A DNA stretch of 23,455 nucleotides from Isohypsibius dastychi (GCA_034696485.1 JAQIWT010000320.1:1-23455); one strand, 5' to 3'; shown: positions 10,969 through 20,875, counted from the first letter of the stretch. Numbers and translations are program-made. The notes: generated by a model from the letters alone, not told the origin.

Positions 10969-12300
10969 TTATTTCTGGATCGAGCTGGACATCCTCGGCC
11001 GGTCAGTTTGCGAACGAGTTTCCTTATGAGAGCTGGTATCGCCATTCCTTGCTGGAACTGGATTCTTATAAGTCCGAACGTAGAGATCACGAACAATTTT
11101 CTTAGTGGTAATGTTGGATTCATTCAGAACGTCAGGCTCGGTTTTCCACCACGCGTCAATATCTGCGAAAAAACGTTATGAATCATCAAAACGCTACAAA
11201 ATAATGCAACTTACCAAAACGTTCGCGGACAATCGGCTTTTTCGGTTTCCGGTCCGGCTCACTTCGAACTTCCGGGACATGCAAGCGAGGTGGTCTCCGA
11301 TTGTAAAAGTTCGGCAGAGGGAACTGCTCCTCCCGTTTCTTCAAGTCAATTTTGCTTGCTAGTTTGATAACATTTGAGGTCAAATCAGTTAGCATCCGGC
11401 CAGTCACGATGAACTCTAAATCACCATTCACCAACATCCCAAGATCGAAGAATAATCAACTAGACTGACCGTGTCCGGAAATCGTTTCCCGTGCATTCCA
11501 GTGCAGGCTCGAGTCCGGCAAGATTTCCTTCAGATTCGGTGAGAAATCTCTCTTATCCGCTCTGTATTCCAGATATGATTCCACGCTCCATGGAACCGGC
11601 CAGGAATCGAAGTAGATATCATACCGACGCCAGTTCGGAAAATTCAGAGCAAAACGCTGACTGGAAAATAATAATACAGCATTTCAAAACAAACGCCAAA
11701 ATGTCGATTTTTTACCGGATCATTAGCAACGTGCAACAGAAGCGATAATGATCCTCCTCATCCTCTTCACGGAACCAGTGATATTCGTTGAAAGTACAAG
11801 TTTTAACTCCTACGCCAGCAGCCTGAAAAGTTGACTAATTAACGCACAGATTTGCTGGTGGAAGAACGGAAAACATTCCGGAGGAACTTCAATACAGTAT
11901 TTCTGCCTTGCTGAACCGTACCCTTCCACAGTAGTCCACATGACGATCTTTCCGAACGCAGAATCGGTGGTGAGGGTTGATGGGACACTATTTTGAAAGC
12001 AAGAGGCATACGATGTAACTGCACTTTATATTCTTAGATGGTCAAACGGAAGACTTCCTTACCTGAAGTATGTGACGCGTGAGCAAAGTCCCTGGACATT
12101 TGAGGTTATACGGTACCGCAAAATCCACAAGCCCAATCTAGAACAGTGTGCCTGAGATTTCACATGGATGGAAGTCGAAAAACGGTAGTACGTACGTTGG
12201 CGTGCGAGTCGAAAAACTTCCTGTTGACTTTGTCCTCGCTCTTCCTGTAAGCAACTGATCCGGACTGAACTGGTGGACGACATTTCCATTTGTCGGCCAT
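10969..12300 (-). CDS. Unrecognised multi-exon protein, about 347 residues
   Basis: Minus-strand exons by splice consensus and phase: 12300-12196, 12137-12063, 12018-11848, 11822-11716, 11660-11470, 11415-11215, 11162-10969. Exons 4 to 7 read as convincing protein, for example FNEYHWFREEDEEDHYRF, then FALNFPNWRRYDIYFDSW, then a Pro/Lys/Arg-rich stretch (EVRSEPDRKPKKPIVRERF) and a Ser/Thr-rich end. I do not recognise the family. No signal peptide or membrane segment is obvious, so a soluble protein is likely. Exon 2 in the chosen frame contains FAVPYNLKCPGTLLTRH, which looks real. Exon 3 is the weak point: the phase-consistent frame is Ser/Arg-rich, while another open frame (with FGKIVMWTTVEGYGSARQ) looks more protein-like but does not join in phase. 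The true splicing of exons 2-4 may therefore differ. It is divergent from RPLP1 and may share its promoter region. Confidence 0.5.
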
Positions 12301-12817
12301 ATCGTCAGAATAAGGCTACGCCAAAGCAGCAAACCTTAAGCCTGTGAGAACACTGTTGTTCGAATCAAAATTCGAAATCGGATGAGAGGCGTCATCCATC
12401 AAGCAAACGAGAAAACAAAGAGAGAAAAATTGGTAAGGGGCTAGAATATGGTATTCAGGGGTACACTAGTAAATGCGAGCATGCCCAGTTAGGCCCGCTT
12501 CGACCCACGGCAATTTTTGCACGTCAACCACTTTAAGCTGCATGGCAGTTCCAGCTAGATTTGGTGGAATTTTGTGTATCGAATATCGATATGACACGAT
12601 ACAGCTTGAGCTCCGCCGTTCATTTCCTCCATATCACGTCAAAATTGGAAAGTCAAATTTCATTTGGTTTCTCGTTGGGTTTTATGAGTTCCTCAAGATT
12701 CTCAGAGGTGCTTGTCCTGGATTCTTCCAGCTAAGGTCTAACGACGACTTGCATCCTTCTTTAGAGTCGGAATTTTTCTCCTTTTCTTCATCTGTCCGCC
12801 AATAACTCTCCGCAAGA
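12301..12817. promoter_or_regulatory. Divergent promoter region between the unknown gene (-) and RPLP1 (+)
   Basis: About 517 bases lie between two start codons that point away from each other, so both promoters should be here. No protein-coding exon is evident. The plus-strand open frame at 12473-12805 has no family content and ends just before the RPLP1 ATG. The pyrimidine-rich stretch near the RPLP1 end fits the start of a ribosomal-protein transcript. Confidence 0.5.
12773..12789 (+). promoter_or_regulatory. Candidate 5' TOP pyrimidine tract of RPLP1
   Basis: An unbroken run of 17 pyrimidines lies about 30 bases before the RPLP1 ATG at 12818. Animal ribosomal-protein mRNAs usually start with a C followed by 4-15 pyrimidines (TOP), which ties their translation to growth signalling. 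The transcription start was not observed, so this is inference from position and composition. Confidence 0.4.
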
Positions 12818-13455
12818 ATGTCGAGCGAGGATGAATTAGCTTGTGTTTACGCCGCTCTTGTGCTTCTCGACGACGATGTCGCCATTACGGTTAGTTTCGG
12901 GTTTTATTCCAGACCAACCGCGATATTTATCATCATTTCTTTCTAGGGAGATAAAATCAGCACGATTCTCAAAGCAGCTGGCGTTGAGGTGGAACCTTAC
13001 TGGCCAGGTAAATTGAATACGGTATTCTTTTTGGTTTCTTCTGTTTCTTTGCAATTCTTTCCTGTTCCATGTCGAAATAATTTGCTTATATTCTGATCTT
13101 TTATTTCTACGTCTTGAAATCGTTCGGCCTGATTTTTCTCCAGGGGTGATGAAGGTGTTTTGTTTGTGAAACTCTTATTTTTACAGATCTCTTTGCGCGA
13201 TCTCTGGAGGGAGTCAGCTTGAAGGAACTGATTTCCAGCTTCGGTAGTGGTGCTCCAGCAGCACCTGCAGCAGCGGCTTCTGCTCCAGCTGCGAAGGAAG
13301 CTGCTCCAGCGGCGAAGGTGGAGGAATCCAAGGGAAAGAAGAAAGGTAAATAAAGATGACGTATCGTAATGGTTTAGTTTATAATTGCTGTAATTTCAGA
13401 GGAAAAGAAAGAAGATTCGGATGACGACGACATGAGCTTGTCTCTGTTCGATTAA
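12818..13455 (+). CDS. RPLP1: 60S acidic ribosomal protein P1, 4 exons
   Basis: Exons 12818-12889, 12947-13007, 13187-13345 and 13400-13455 join in phase to 115 residues, the normal length for animal P1. The N-terminal helical domain is clear: ELACVYAALVLLDDDVAIT, then KISTILKAAGVEVEPYWP and LFARSLEGV. After it come an Ala/Pro-rich hinge and a Lys/Glu-rich acidic tail, as in the family. P1 pairs with P2 on P0 to form the ribosomal stalk, which recruits and stimulates translation GTPases through its C-terminal peptide. That peptide normally ends DDDMGFGLFD. Here it reads DDDMSLSLFD, with the Gly-Phe-Gly replaced by Ser-Leu-Ser. The start codon gives the expected N terminus. KISTILKAAGVEVEPYWP identifies P1 rather than P2. 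Confidence 0.95.
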
Positions 13456-14021
13456 AGAGTCATTTTGTTTGTCTACTACTGTTTCCATCCTGTGCAAGTT
13501 TCGGTGTTTGCCGTTTCGGTACATAAAATACGGAAGTTCGAATGCTTATGTGTGACACTTCAATTCAGAAAGGAAATATCAGAGGAAGGAGGTTTTATCA
13601 CGAAAAGTACTGTAAACAGAACAGGAACCGCAAGAAGGTGAATCGAAAAAGAAAGGGTTCATCGATGTGCAGAAATCCAAAGTTAGAATTTTCTACATTT
13701 TTAGGAACAAGTTGTTTTGCGGTTCCTTTTGCGGTTTTTTTGGTGCATTCATTCGTGTCTTCTCTTCTGCAAATTCGTGAGAATATACGTACTTCCCTAC
13801 GTCACAAGTACGGAACTCGGTCAAACGTGGCGCTACCGCCAAGGGGTACAATTGTGAAGAGTCCCATTACTTCCCTGTAGCGTAGCCATTTTGAGGAACG
13901 CCCCCATTTCACATTTCTTAACCTTCATTCTGCTTTCTTTCTGGAGCTTCATTTATCGTTCTGGATTTCTGCGTGGAATTTTGATTTTTTGCGTCCTGTT
14001 TGCTTACTGAAAGTTGTTCAA
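13456..14021 (+). other. Intergenic region between RPLP1 and the BTB gene
   Basis: It contains the RPLP1 3' UTR and the BTB gene's promoter and 5' UTR. No canonical AATAAA was seen after RPLP1; CATAAA near 13522 is a possible variant signal. A plus-strand open frame with an ATG (13542-13880) is Lys/Arg-rich then hydrophobic, resembles no family, and is not called as a gene. Confidence 0.45.
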
Positions 14022-16024
14022 ATGTACGCCGATCGTGAACCTGTTCGTGCAATGCCTCCCAATGTTCAGCGAGCTGTAGTGTGGCAGAATGCCAAATCGG
14101 TTCGTTCGCAGACTTCTTTCCTGTTGGAAAACCCGGAAGTGATCCCGACTGATGCAGTCTTCCGCGTTGGTCCATCAGCCGAAACCATCAAGGCCCACAG
14201 GTAACTTTGACATATCACCTGGTTTTCTGAGTTTCCAAACATATTTTCCAGATTTATCTTGGGCATGAGGAGCACCAAATTCTTCGACATGTTCTTCGAG
14301 CAGCCTCGGATTCCCGAAGCCAACAAAGATGACTCTGCCCAGTCTCAGCATGAAGCTGATGTTTCAGCCAATGATACTAATCCAGAATCATTCGAACCTT
14401 CTGAAAGCTCTTTGGACGGAGAACCCAAAGATTCCGCGGAAACTCTGAAGGACGAAGAGGAGAAAGTCGTTGCTGAAGAGAAAGTATTGAATGTCGATGA
14501 AGAAAAGAAAGGAGGCTCTTTGGATGAGATTCAGCCTGTGGAAGTGACAGACGTTCGGGTTCCTGAATCTGTCGAGATTGATCTGCCAGATGTTGAACCG
14601 TCTGCATTCAAGATTATGCTTGGGTAAGTGGAATTGATATTGCAGTTCTACGCGATCTTGATGGGGTATTATTAAGGTATATCTACAAGGAAGATATCAA
14701 TTTGGAAATGGCGAAAGCGATGGACACGTTGTACTGCGCAAAGAAGTTCCGAGTGGCTGAGCTGGAGGCCAGCGCGCAGCGAGTCATTGCAGGTGGAATT
14801 GCGGCTGAAAACGCGTTCCAAGTCCTGGAAAAAGTGAGTTTATTTTCAGAGTGCGATTTTGTGGGGTATTCTGACGTCTGTTGATACAGGCTCGCCACAT
14901 GGGCGATAACACGTTGGTTGAGAAAGCTCTCGGAGTAATCTTCGCAGATACTAAGAAAGCTCTGGAAGCTGATTGGTTCTTGAACGTTAGCCGCGAAGTT
15001 TTGCTGGACTTCCTCAAATCGGACGCTCCTGATGCCCCCGAGATGGAGATCTACAAAGCTGCTCGAAGGTTCGCTTTTCTTGTTTAACAGCTCCCGATTT
15101 AATTTTCAAACTGATTGGTTTGATAGATGGGCGGTCAAGAATTGTGATATGGTGGCGCCAGCAGGCGAGGATTTGCGAGAGTTCTTGGGAGAGTGTTTCA
15201 GCCACATCCGGCTGCCCCTGATGGATGCTAAAGAATTCCTCGCTGGACCTTGCGCGGTAATTAAAATTTGGTCCCTATTGTTTTCATCGGTTTTTTATGT
15301 TGTTTATATTCAGGATGCATTGGTTACAAAGGACGAGAAAGTCGCGTATTTTGAAGCTACTATGGGCGAAGAGAAAAAGGAAATGCCCGGGTTCTCCGGA
15401 CAGCCTCGAAAGTATCGGAAGGAAATACCCCAGCCAGAACGACCAGTCCAGCATCAGCCACGTTCAGACATCGTTCCAGACCAACGTTTTGGCAGTTCAC
15501 CTCCTTTCCGCGCTCCTCGAACGGAAGGACAGTTCCAAGGTCGCTCCGACATTTCCAACCAGCGAAACCCGTTTGATCAGCCGCGAGATAACTTCCGCCG
15601 CGATGGAGCCAATCCCTATGCATCGAATGGGAATTTCCGTCAGCGTGATGAGCCGTCGGGTGGACAGTTTCCGCAGCAAAGCCATGGTGGATTTGGTGGC
15701 GGCTCGCGTGATCGAGAGGCTGCCGTTTCGGCTTTGGCAAACTCTGGAGGAGGATTTCGTAGCGATCAGTCGAACTTCCGCCGGGAAACTTCTGGGGACC
15801 ATGCTGGAGTTAGTGGAGACGGTCGGCGCCGATTTGGAGCAGATTCGCGGATTGATGGGGGTGATCAAGCAGTCAGTGGTCGAGGTGGATTTGGACAGTC
15901 TGGAGAATACAAGTCGCCAGGCGTTCGCATGGAGGAACGTGGCAACACCGGAAGTGAAAGTGTGACTTCTTCTACTGATGGCAGTCGCCCTAATCGCGCT
16001 CGTTTCGGACCTGTGCCGCAGTAA
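14022..16024 (+). CDS. BTB/BACK-domain protein (BTBD1/2/3/6-type) with acidic insert and Arg/Gly-rich tail, 6 exons
   Basis: Exons 14022-14200, 14252-14623, 14677-14833, 14890-15068, 15127-15256 and 15314-16024 join in phase to 575 residues. The BTB fold begins with VFRVGPSAETIKAHRFILGM and STKFFDMFFEQ. It resumes after about 85 residues with VEIDLPDVEPSAFKIMLGYI. The residues between are strongly acidic (Glu/Asp/Ser/Lys), where family members have a short loop. BACK follows: LYCAKKFRVAELEASAQRVI, LVEKALGVIFADT, EIYKAARRWAVKNCD, then IRLPLMDAKEFLAGPCA. BTBD1/2/3/6 proteins usually bind Cullin-3 through BTB/BACK and end in a PHR domain. Here the last exon instead encodes about 235 residues rich in Gly, Arg, Gln, Ser and Phe with RG/FRR motifs, a disordered RNA-binding-like composition. 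The role is inferred as a Cullin-3 adaptor or scaffold. The ATG at 14022 is the first in frame. Confidence 0.85.
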
Positions 16025-16548
16025 TTTGTGGTAGGAAAATGTTGTTCGTAGACGGATATTTTGAGTGACTGGTCAGATCGAAGAGATCGCATTTTGTTAG
16101 AATTAGTTGGCGGAATTTGAGTATTTAGTTTTGTTTCCGAAGGATCTTCTTATTGACTCTCAGCTAATTCCTGGATTGATTTCATGATTTTATTGCTTTA
16201 TTAAATTGGCTGGCAGTATTTTGCGTTTCGGTTCGGAACATCGCTTGTTGAACTAACGGGTTTTTGTCGGTGATGAGGGGGTGGGTTTTGGTAATTAGAG
16301 CGTGGCTTCCAGGTTAATTACCGAGCAGGTCTGTTTTAGAGAGGACATGAACGCACAACTAGATTGAACTTGGCCTGTTTCGTTTTTTTGGATAGCTCGA
16401 TCGCTTAACGTTGAAGATGGCAGAAAAAGATCGATCAGCGAAAAGAAATGTGTGAATCTTTGACACGGTTCTGGAGGTACCGAAAAATGGTGACGGAACA
16501 TATTGAGGTGTTAATTTGTGCGATGAGCGTCATTTAATTCCATTGAGA
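16025..16548 (+). other. Intergenic region between the BTB gene and the chitinase gene
   Basis: It holds the BTB 3' UTR, ending probably near the ATTAAA at 16200, and the chitinase promoter. The frame of the chitinase signal peptide is open upstream to about 16516, but without another ATG. No TATA box or known element could be assigned. Confidence 0.45.
16200..16205 (+). terminator. Candidate polyadenylation signal ATTAAA of the BTB gene
   Basis: ATTAAA, the commonest natural variant of AATAAA, lies 176 bases after the stop codon at 16024. It is a short match supported only by position. Confidence 0.35.
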
Positions 16549-19500
16549 ATGGTGAACCTATTTTTGTTCGGATTGTTACAGTTTTCGGCGTTTGTATTCC
16601 TGGCGGAAGCGGGATATAAAACAGTCTGTTATTATGAATCATGGGCAGTTTACCGGCGATTGGATTCTCGCCTCAGCGCCGATTTCTCGCTGAATACCCC
16701 ACCTTGTACTCATCTGATTTATGCATTTGCGCTGGTTAAAGATGGACTGATTGCTTCTTTTGATCCAACTGTCGACTTGGATGGTGCTGGACAATATGGT
16801 GGATACCAAAAATTTAATCAAATTAACGTGAGTATTTTTACGTGGAATACTGAGAATTCTGAAAGCAAACTGCATTTTGAAAAGTAAAGACTCTTGGCTG
16901 CTGGTTTGGAAAATGATTGAATTTTTTTATATAGATTAATAAAGGTGTATCTCATTTATTTGATAAATTCTTTTGCGGCTGCTTGCTAATATTTCTGAAC
17001 TGCAGTTTGTGTTTTCAGAAAAGTGCCAAAAATATTAAAACTCTTCTGGCGGTTGGAGGTTGGACCGCTGGATCAAAGGAATATTCCGACATGGCCAGCA
17101 CATCCGACTCACGGGAAATGTTCGCTCAGCAAGCACTTATTTTTCTAAGACAACATGGATTTCAGGGATTGGATATTGATTGGGAGTATCCTGCTGATCG
17201 GGATGGGTCAAGACCGGAAGACAAAGAGAATCTGTCTTCATTGCTTCAGGTTGGCTTTGGTCAAAGTTCAGTCGGCTTCGCGGGTTGGGCAACTCTAAAT
17301 AATTCTTCCTTGCAGGAACTTCGATCTGTTTTTAATGCTGAACAGCTTCAACCTGGCCAAGAGCGACTGTTGCTGACGATCGCTGTTTCGCCGCATCCGG
17401 ACAAGTTGGATAAATCTTACGAGATGGCAGTGATCGGAAAGTGAGAACCGTTCTGGATTTTTTATTTTGCCTGAATGATATGCATTTTTTTCGTTTCAGA
17501 TTGGTGGACTTTATTAATATTATGACGTACGATTACGCGCGAGCTTCGTGGATATCGGAAATAAAGCCGCACAATCCGCTGTGGAAACGGTCAGATGATA
17601 CCTCATGGAATTCACAGCTGAACGCGGTAAAAATTTTTGTTCCTGTTCTAGCGCTCTCTAGAACAAATTTTGTTGCTCTTTGAAGGATTGGGCAGTTCAA
17701 AAGATGATTAAAGACGGCGTTCCATCCGAAAAACTGATTTTGGGAATACCGACATATGGTGTGACCTTTAAGGTTTCCGATGACGGATCAGTTCCACGAG
17801 TACATGGATCTCATTTGGGATCCGGAGATGCCGGACCTGTCACAAAAGAAAAGGGTTATCTGGCATTTTACGAGGTTTATTTTCCAAGTCTTGAAAGGTT
17901 TGTTGTACTGGGTAGGTTCATGGTATTTTGGTTTGTAGATATGTCGCCGGTTGAAAATGGAAAAGCAGTGGATCAGCGCGATGGATGACTCGGGAGTTCC
18001 GGTCTGTTATCGGAAGAATGTCTGGATATCCTACGAGAACCCAAAATCAACGAGAACGAAGGTAAGAAATACTGATTGTGAAATCGATTAATAAATTCTA
18101 ATTCTTTTGTTTTGCCTGTTATTTAGGCGCTGTATGTCATGCGAAGCAAACTCGGAGGAGGTAAGTTCTTATTTTTTCCCACGCGAAGATTATGTTCCGA
18201 AACTTGTCCTTTGTTTTTCTTCGGCTGAAAATAATTTTTCCAACCTGTTTACGAAATTAATTGGCATTTTTTGCAGCCATGGTTTGGTCGTTAGCGACCG
18301 ATGATTTCAACGGATTCTGTTACGGAAAGCGCTATCCAATCACACAGACAATTCGAGATACCTTCGATGCCAGCACGAAGCTGATGAGCCGGACTGGTTC
18401 TAGTCTTTATAATGCCGGTTCTAACAACGCAGCCGCTCTTTCGACTGTTTCGGAAAACTGCTTATCGGATGGAAGTCGTTGTACCACTCCAGTATTCTGC
18501 CCGGAAATCAAACGTGTTTTCCTTCCATACGAGCTTGCATGTGTGAACGTGTTGGGAAAATGCTCTTATCCAAAGATTCAAATTTGTGACGTCCCTAAAG
18601 TGACCACAACTGTCGCAAATTATAACAAGGTTTCGATAATGCTGACGGATATCCAGAAGTCTGTCAATCTTTCTTGCGCCAACGGAGCTTCGCTGAATCA
18701 GGATTTGGTGGTTACCTCCGTTCCCGGAAAATGTAAGAAGCGATATTTGACATGTGAGGGGAATCTTCTGGGGGGTTACAACGTGGTGACTTACTTCTGT
18801 CCGGGTATTGCGGAATTCGATTCCACGTTGAAGGTGTGTAAGCTGCCTGATACGTATGATGGAGAAGAGGAAAATTGTGTCGAACAACGGGCTGGTTCGC
18901 CGAACCGACTTCCGGCTGGAAATGGATATGGTGGGATCAGTCAACTAGCGGATAATACATATGGATATTCTTTTGCGAAGACTAGAAGTGGATCCTATGC
19001 GGCTTTTTCAGCGACCACACAGAAACCGGTAAGATGCTCTATCGCGCACTGAAGTTGCTGAAAAGGTCACTCTGGGATTATTTGGAAAACTGTGCCTGAA
19101 CAAAATATTTCTAATATTGTGAAAATTTACAAAATTCTTTGAGTAGAAGTGTTCTGACATAATCGAACTGAACATCTTTTTGTATTTAGGAACAGCAGAA
19201 AAGTTTTGGGGCACCGGAAGTGTCCAAGAGCAGACCGGTGTCATCTCTGTACTCTTCATCATTTATTGAGGACGACATTCGAGCGGGTTATGAAGATGTG
19301 ACCATACAGCCTACATCAGAATACGTTCCACCAACAGAAGAACCAGTTTTTTACGGAACCACGCAGAGATATGAAGACCAGGAGCGTGTGGACCCAGCGT
19401 TCGAGGACATCTTTCGGGTACGTGGTTGACAGCCACCAGTAATATAAACTAGCTGCTTGTTCCGCGCTACGCGCAGAAATCTGCAGAGACTGAAAAATTC

Positions 19501-20875
19501 GCTCTAGAGTTCCAAGTGCTAGGCTGTTACACCCAAACTGTCCAACCCTTCGGATTGTCAGGTGTTCCACCGAAAGGGGGGAACCATTCCGATTGTTCAG
19601 AGTTCAACCGGAAAGGGGGAAACCTTCGGATTGTTAGGCCAGCCGGAAGCCCCTGTGATTGTTTTCTCTACCGGTAGTATGTTCGGGAGTTGGCCAAAGT
19701 GTATTGGGAGAGAAAGTGACCGGTTATCGCTGTTGCGGTAGATGCACAAATCCATCAGTCAATCAACGTTTCACTCGGTGTGACACACTCAGTGGGCGAA
19801 CATGTATTTGCAGTTGCGCAAAAGCAACTACTCAACTCAATCAGTGTGACGTACGAACGTTAGCACTTTAATATAAAGATTCCGGGCGAGTTATTATCTC
19901 TTAGCATACTTTTGTATCAGAAAAACAGGAAGTAATTCTGATGATACCGTATTTTTGTTTGTTTACAGCAAAGTGCAGGGTTTCCGGCAGAAACGTTTCT
20001 GGAGGGTGACGAAGTTCGAACCGGGAACAATATCGAATTGCCTCCATCACGTTCTATGACGCAGGAAAATGTAGGGATTCAAACAGGACACTGTTTTTTC
20101 AGTCACAGACTCGTTTTTTACTGTTTCTTGTTTAGATGAATTCTCCTCAGAAACAACCTGAATTCAGCCAGTCCCGACGAAGGCCGCAGTTTGCCGAATC
20201 AAACCAACGATTTACTGAGGAAGTAAGAGAACCCGAATCGAAATTCATCTAGTGGCTTATATTTTATTCACGTGATGTTATAGATCTGTTTTATTTATTC
20301 ATGTTCGCTCTGTGTTTAATAATATTTACTTCTTGATTTGTGTTGTATCTAATGACTTATATTTTAGAGAAATCTGGATCAAGCTTATTCGGGAAATTCG
20401 CAGATACCTGAAGTGATTCAACCACCGTTACCGATGGTAAGAGCCAGGAGAAAATCTGTACTGGTCCGTAGCTGTTAACATTTGAATTACTTAGATTTCC
20501 GCTCCAGTCCAGATACTTCCGGCTCGTAAAACACCCCCTCAGCCTCCCGTCCGTTCTCAAGCAGAACCGATACCGATCCACATGGCTGCCCGCAAGAAAG
20601 CGAGTCTCACAGATGGTTTGGTGCGGAAAATGCGTGATCAAGTTTCAGTTCCACATCCTTCGATGAATGAGAACAATAATCAACTGACGAGAAACTTTTG
20701 CGGTCGGATTGGTCAACGTACGGAAAACCCCGAGAAACCATGCAGCTCAAGTTTTCTACTTTGTTTGTCGCCCATGTCAGTTATTGAACTCCATTGTGGA
20801 GGTGGCTTGATTTTTGAAGAGCGACAGGGTTTTTGTGTACCAAGCAGCACATCGGTTTGTTTTAGAACCGGATGA
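16549..20875 (+). CDS. Secreted GH18 chitinase with CBM14-type chitin-binding modules, 13 exons
   Basis: Exons: 16549-16827, 17019-17249, 17316-17440, 17500-17626, 17686-17874, 17939-18061, 18127-18160, 18277-19028, 19190-19417, 19969-20070, 20136-20222, 20368-20436, 20495-20875; 908 residues in phase. A signal peptide covers residues 1 to about 21 (to FVFLAEA). The GH18 barrel runs from about 22 to 395 with KTLLAVGGW, the catalytic GLDIDWEYP (Asp145, Asp147, acid Glu149), NIMTYDY (about 218-224) and MVWSLATDDFNG (371-382). These enzymes cleave beta-1,4 bonds in chitin outside the cell. Cysteines 503, 522, 529, 544, 557, 570 and 851, 865, 872, 883, 896, 904 have CBM14 (peritrophin-A) spacing. 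Cysteines 431-473 form a less regular third module. Between 573 and 850 lies a Pro/Gln/Ser-rich linker whose exons 9 and 10 recur in the minus-strand gene downstream. Residue 142, usually Asp in DxxDxDxE, is Gln. The likely role is cuticle or gut-lining turnover. Confidence 0.88.
19190..19417 (+). repeat. Linker unit B (chitinase exon 9), copy also at 21883-22059 on the minus strand
   Basis: This exon encodes APEVSKSRPVSSLYSSSFIE, a short variable stretch and ERVDPAF. The minus-strand exon at 22059-21883 encodes RPEVSKRRPVSILYSSSSIQ and QRVDPAF with the same phase-0 borders. The two are highly similar at DNA level (for example GAAGTGTCCAAG and CGTGTGGACCCAGCGTTC are identical). The plus-strand copy has extra residues in the middle. 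Confidence 0.8.
19418..19968 (+). other. Intron 9 of the chitinase gene (551 bp), with a short tandem repeat
   Basis: The donor GTACGT follows 19417, and the acceptor TTTACAG precedes 19969. The matching intron in the minus-strand copy is only about 105 bp, so the extra 450 bp was gained here or lost there. It contains the GGGGGAA repeat at 19543-19637. It also contains a Cys-rich open frame at 19659-19871 (first codon TTG) that is not required by the gene model. Confidence 0.5.
19543..19637 (+). repeat. Imperfect tandem repeat, about 37-bp unit, 2.5 copies
   Basis: Units share CCTTCGGATTGT...GTTC, then ACCGAAAGGGGG or ACCGGAAAGGGGG. The third copy is cut after CCTTCGGATTGTTAG. The copies differ at several positions, so the repeat is not recent. 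It lies wholly inside chitinase intron 9. Confidence 0.6.
19969..20070 (+). repeat. Linker unit A (chitinase exon 10), related copies at 22152-22241 and 21736-21777 on the minus strand
   Basis: The exon begins QSAGFPAETFLEGDEVRTGN and ends with MTQEN. A minus-strand segment (22241-22152) encodes FPAETFLDSDEIRTGNNIDL and ends with VTQEH. A second minus-strand exon starts QSAGFPAGVFLEDD. Similarity to the first copy continues a few bases past the splice donor (GTAGG). The unit is short and its function is unknown. Confidence 0.75.

Noticed and set aside
13542-13880. A 112-codon open frame with an ATG between RPLP1 and the BTB gene
   Set aside because: Lys/Arg-rich then hydrophobic, with no recognised motif. 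It overlaps the likely RPLP1 3' UTR, and no splicing or conservation signal supports it.
15297-15965. A 222-codon open frame overlapping the last BTB exon in another plus-strand frame, and long minus-strand frames at 15360-15740 and 15497-15868
   Set aside because: The Gly/Arg/Gln-rich coding bias of the real exon leaves the other frames open. They have no family resemblance and no splice partners.
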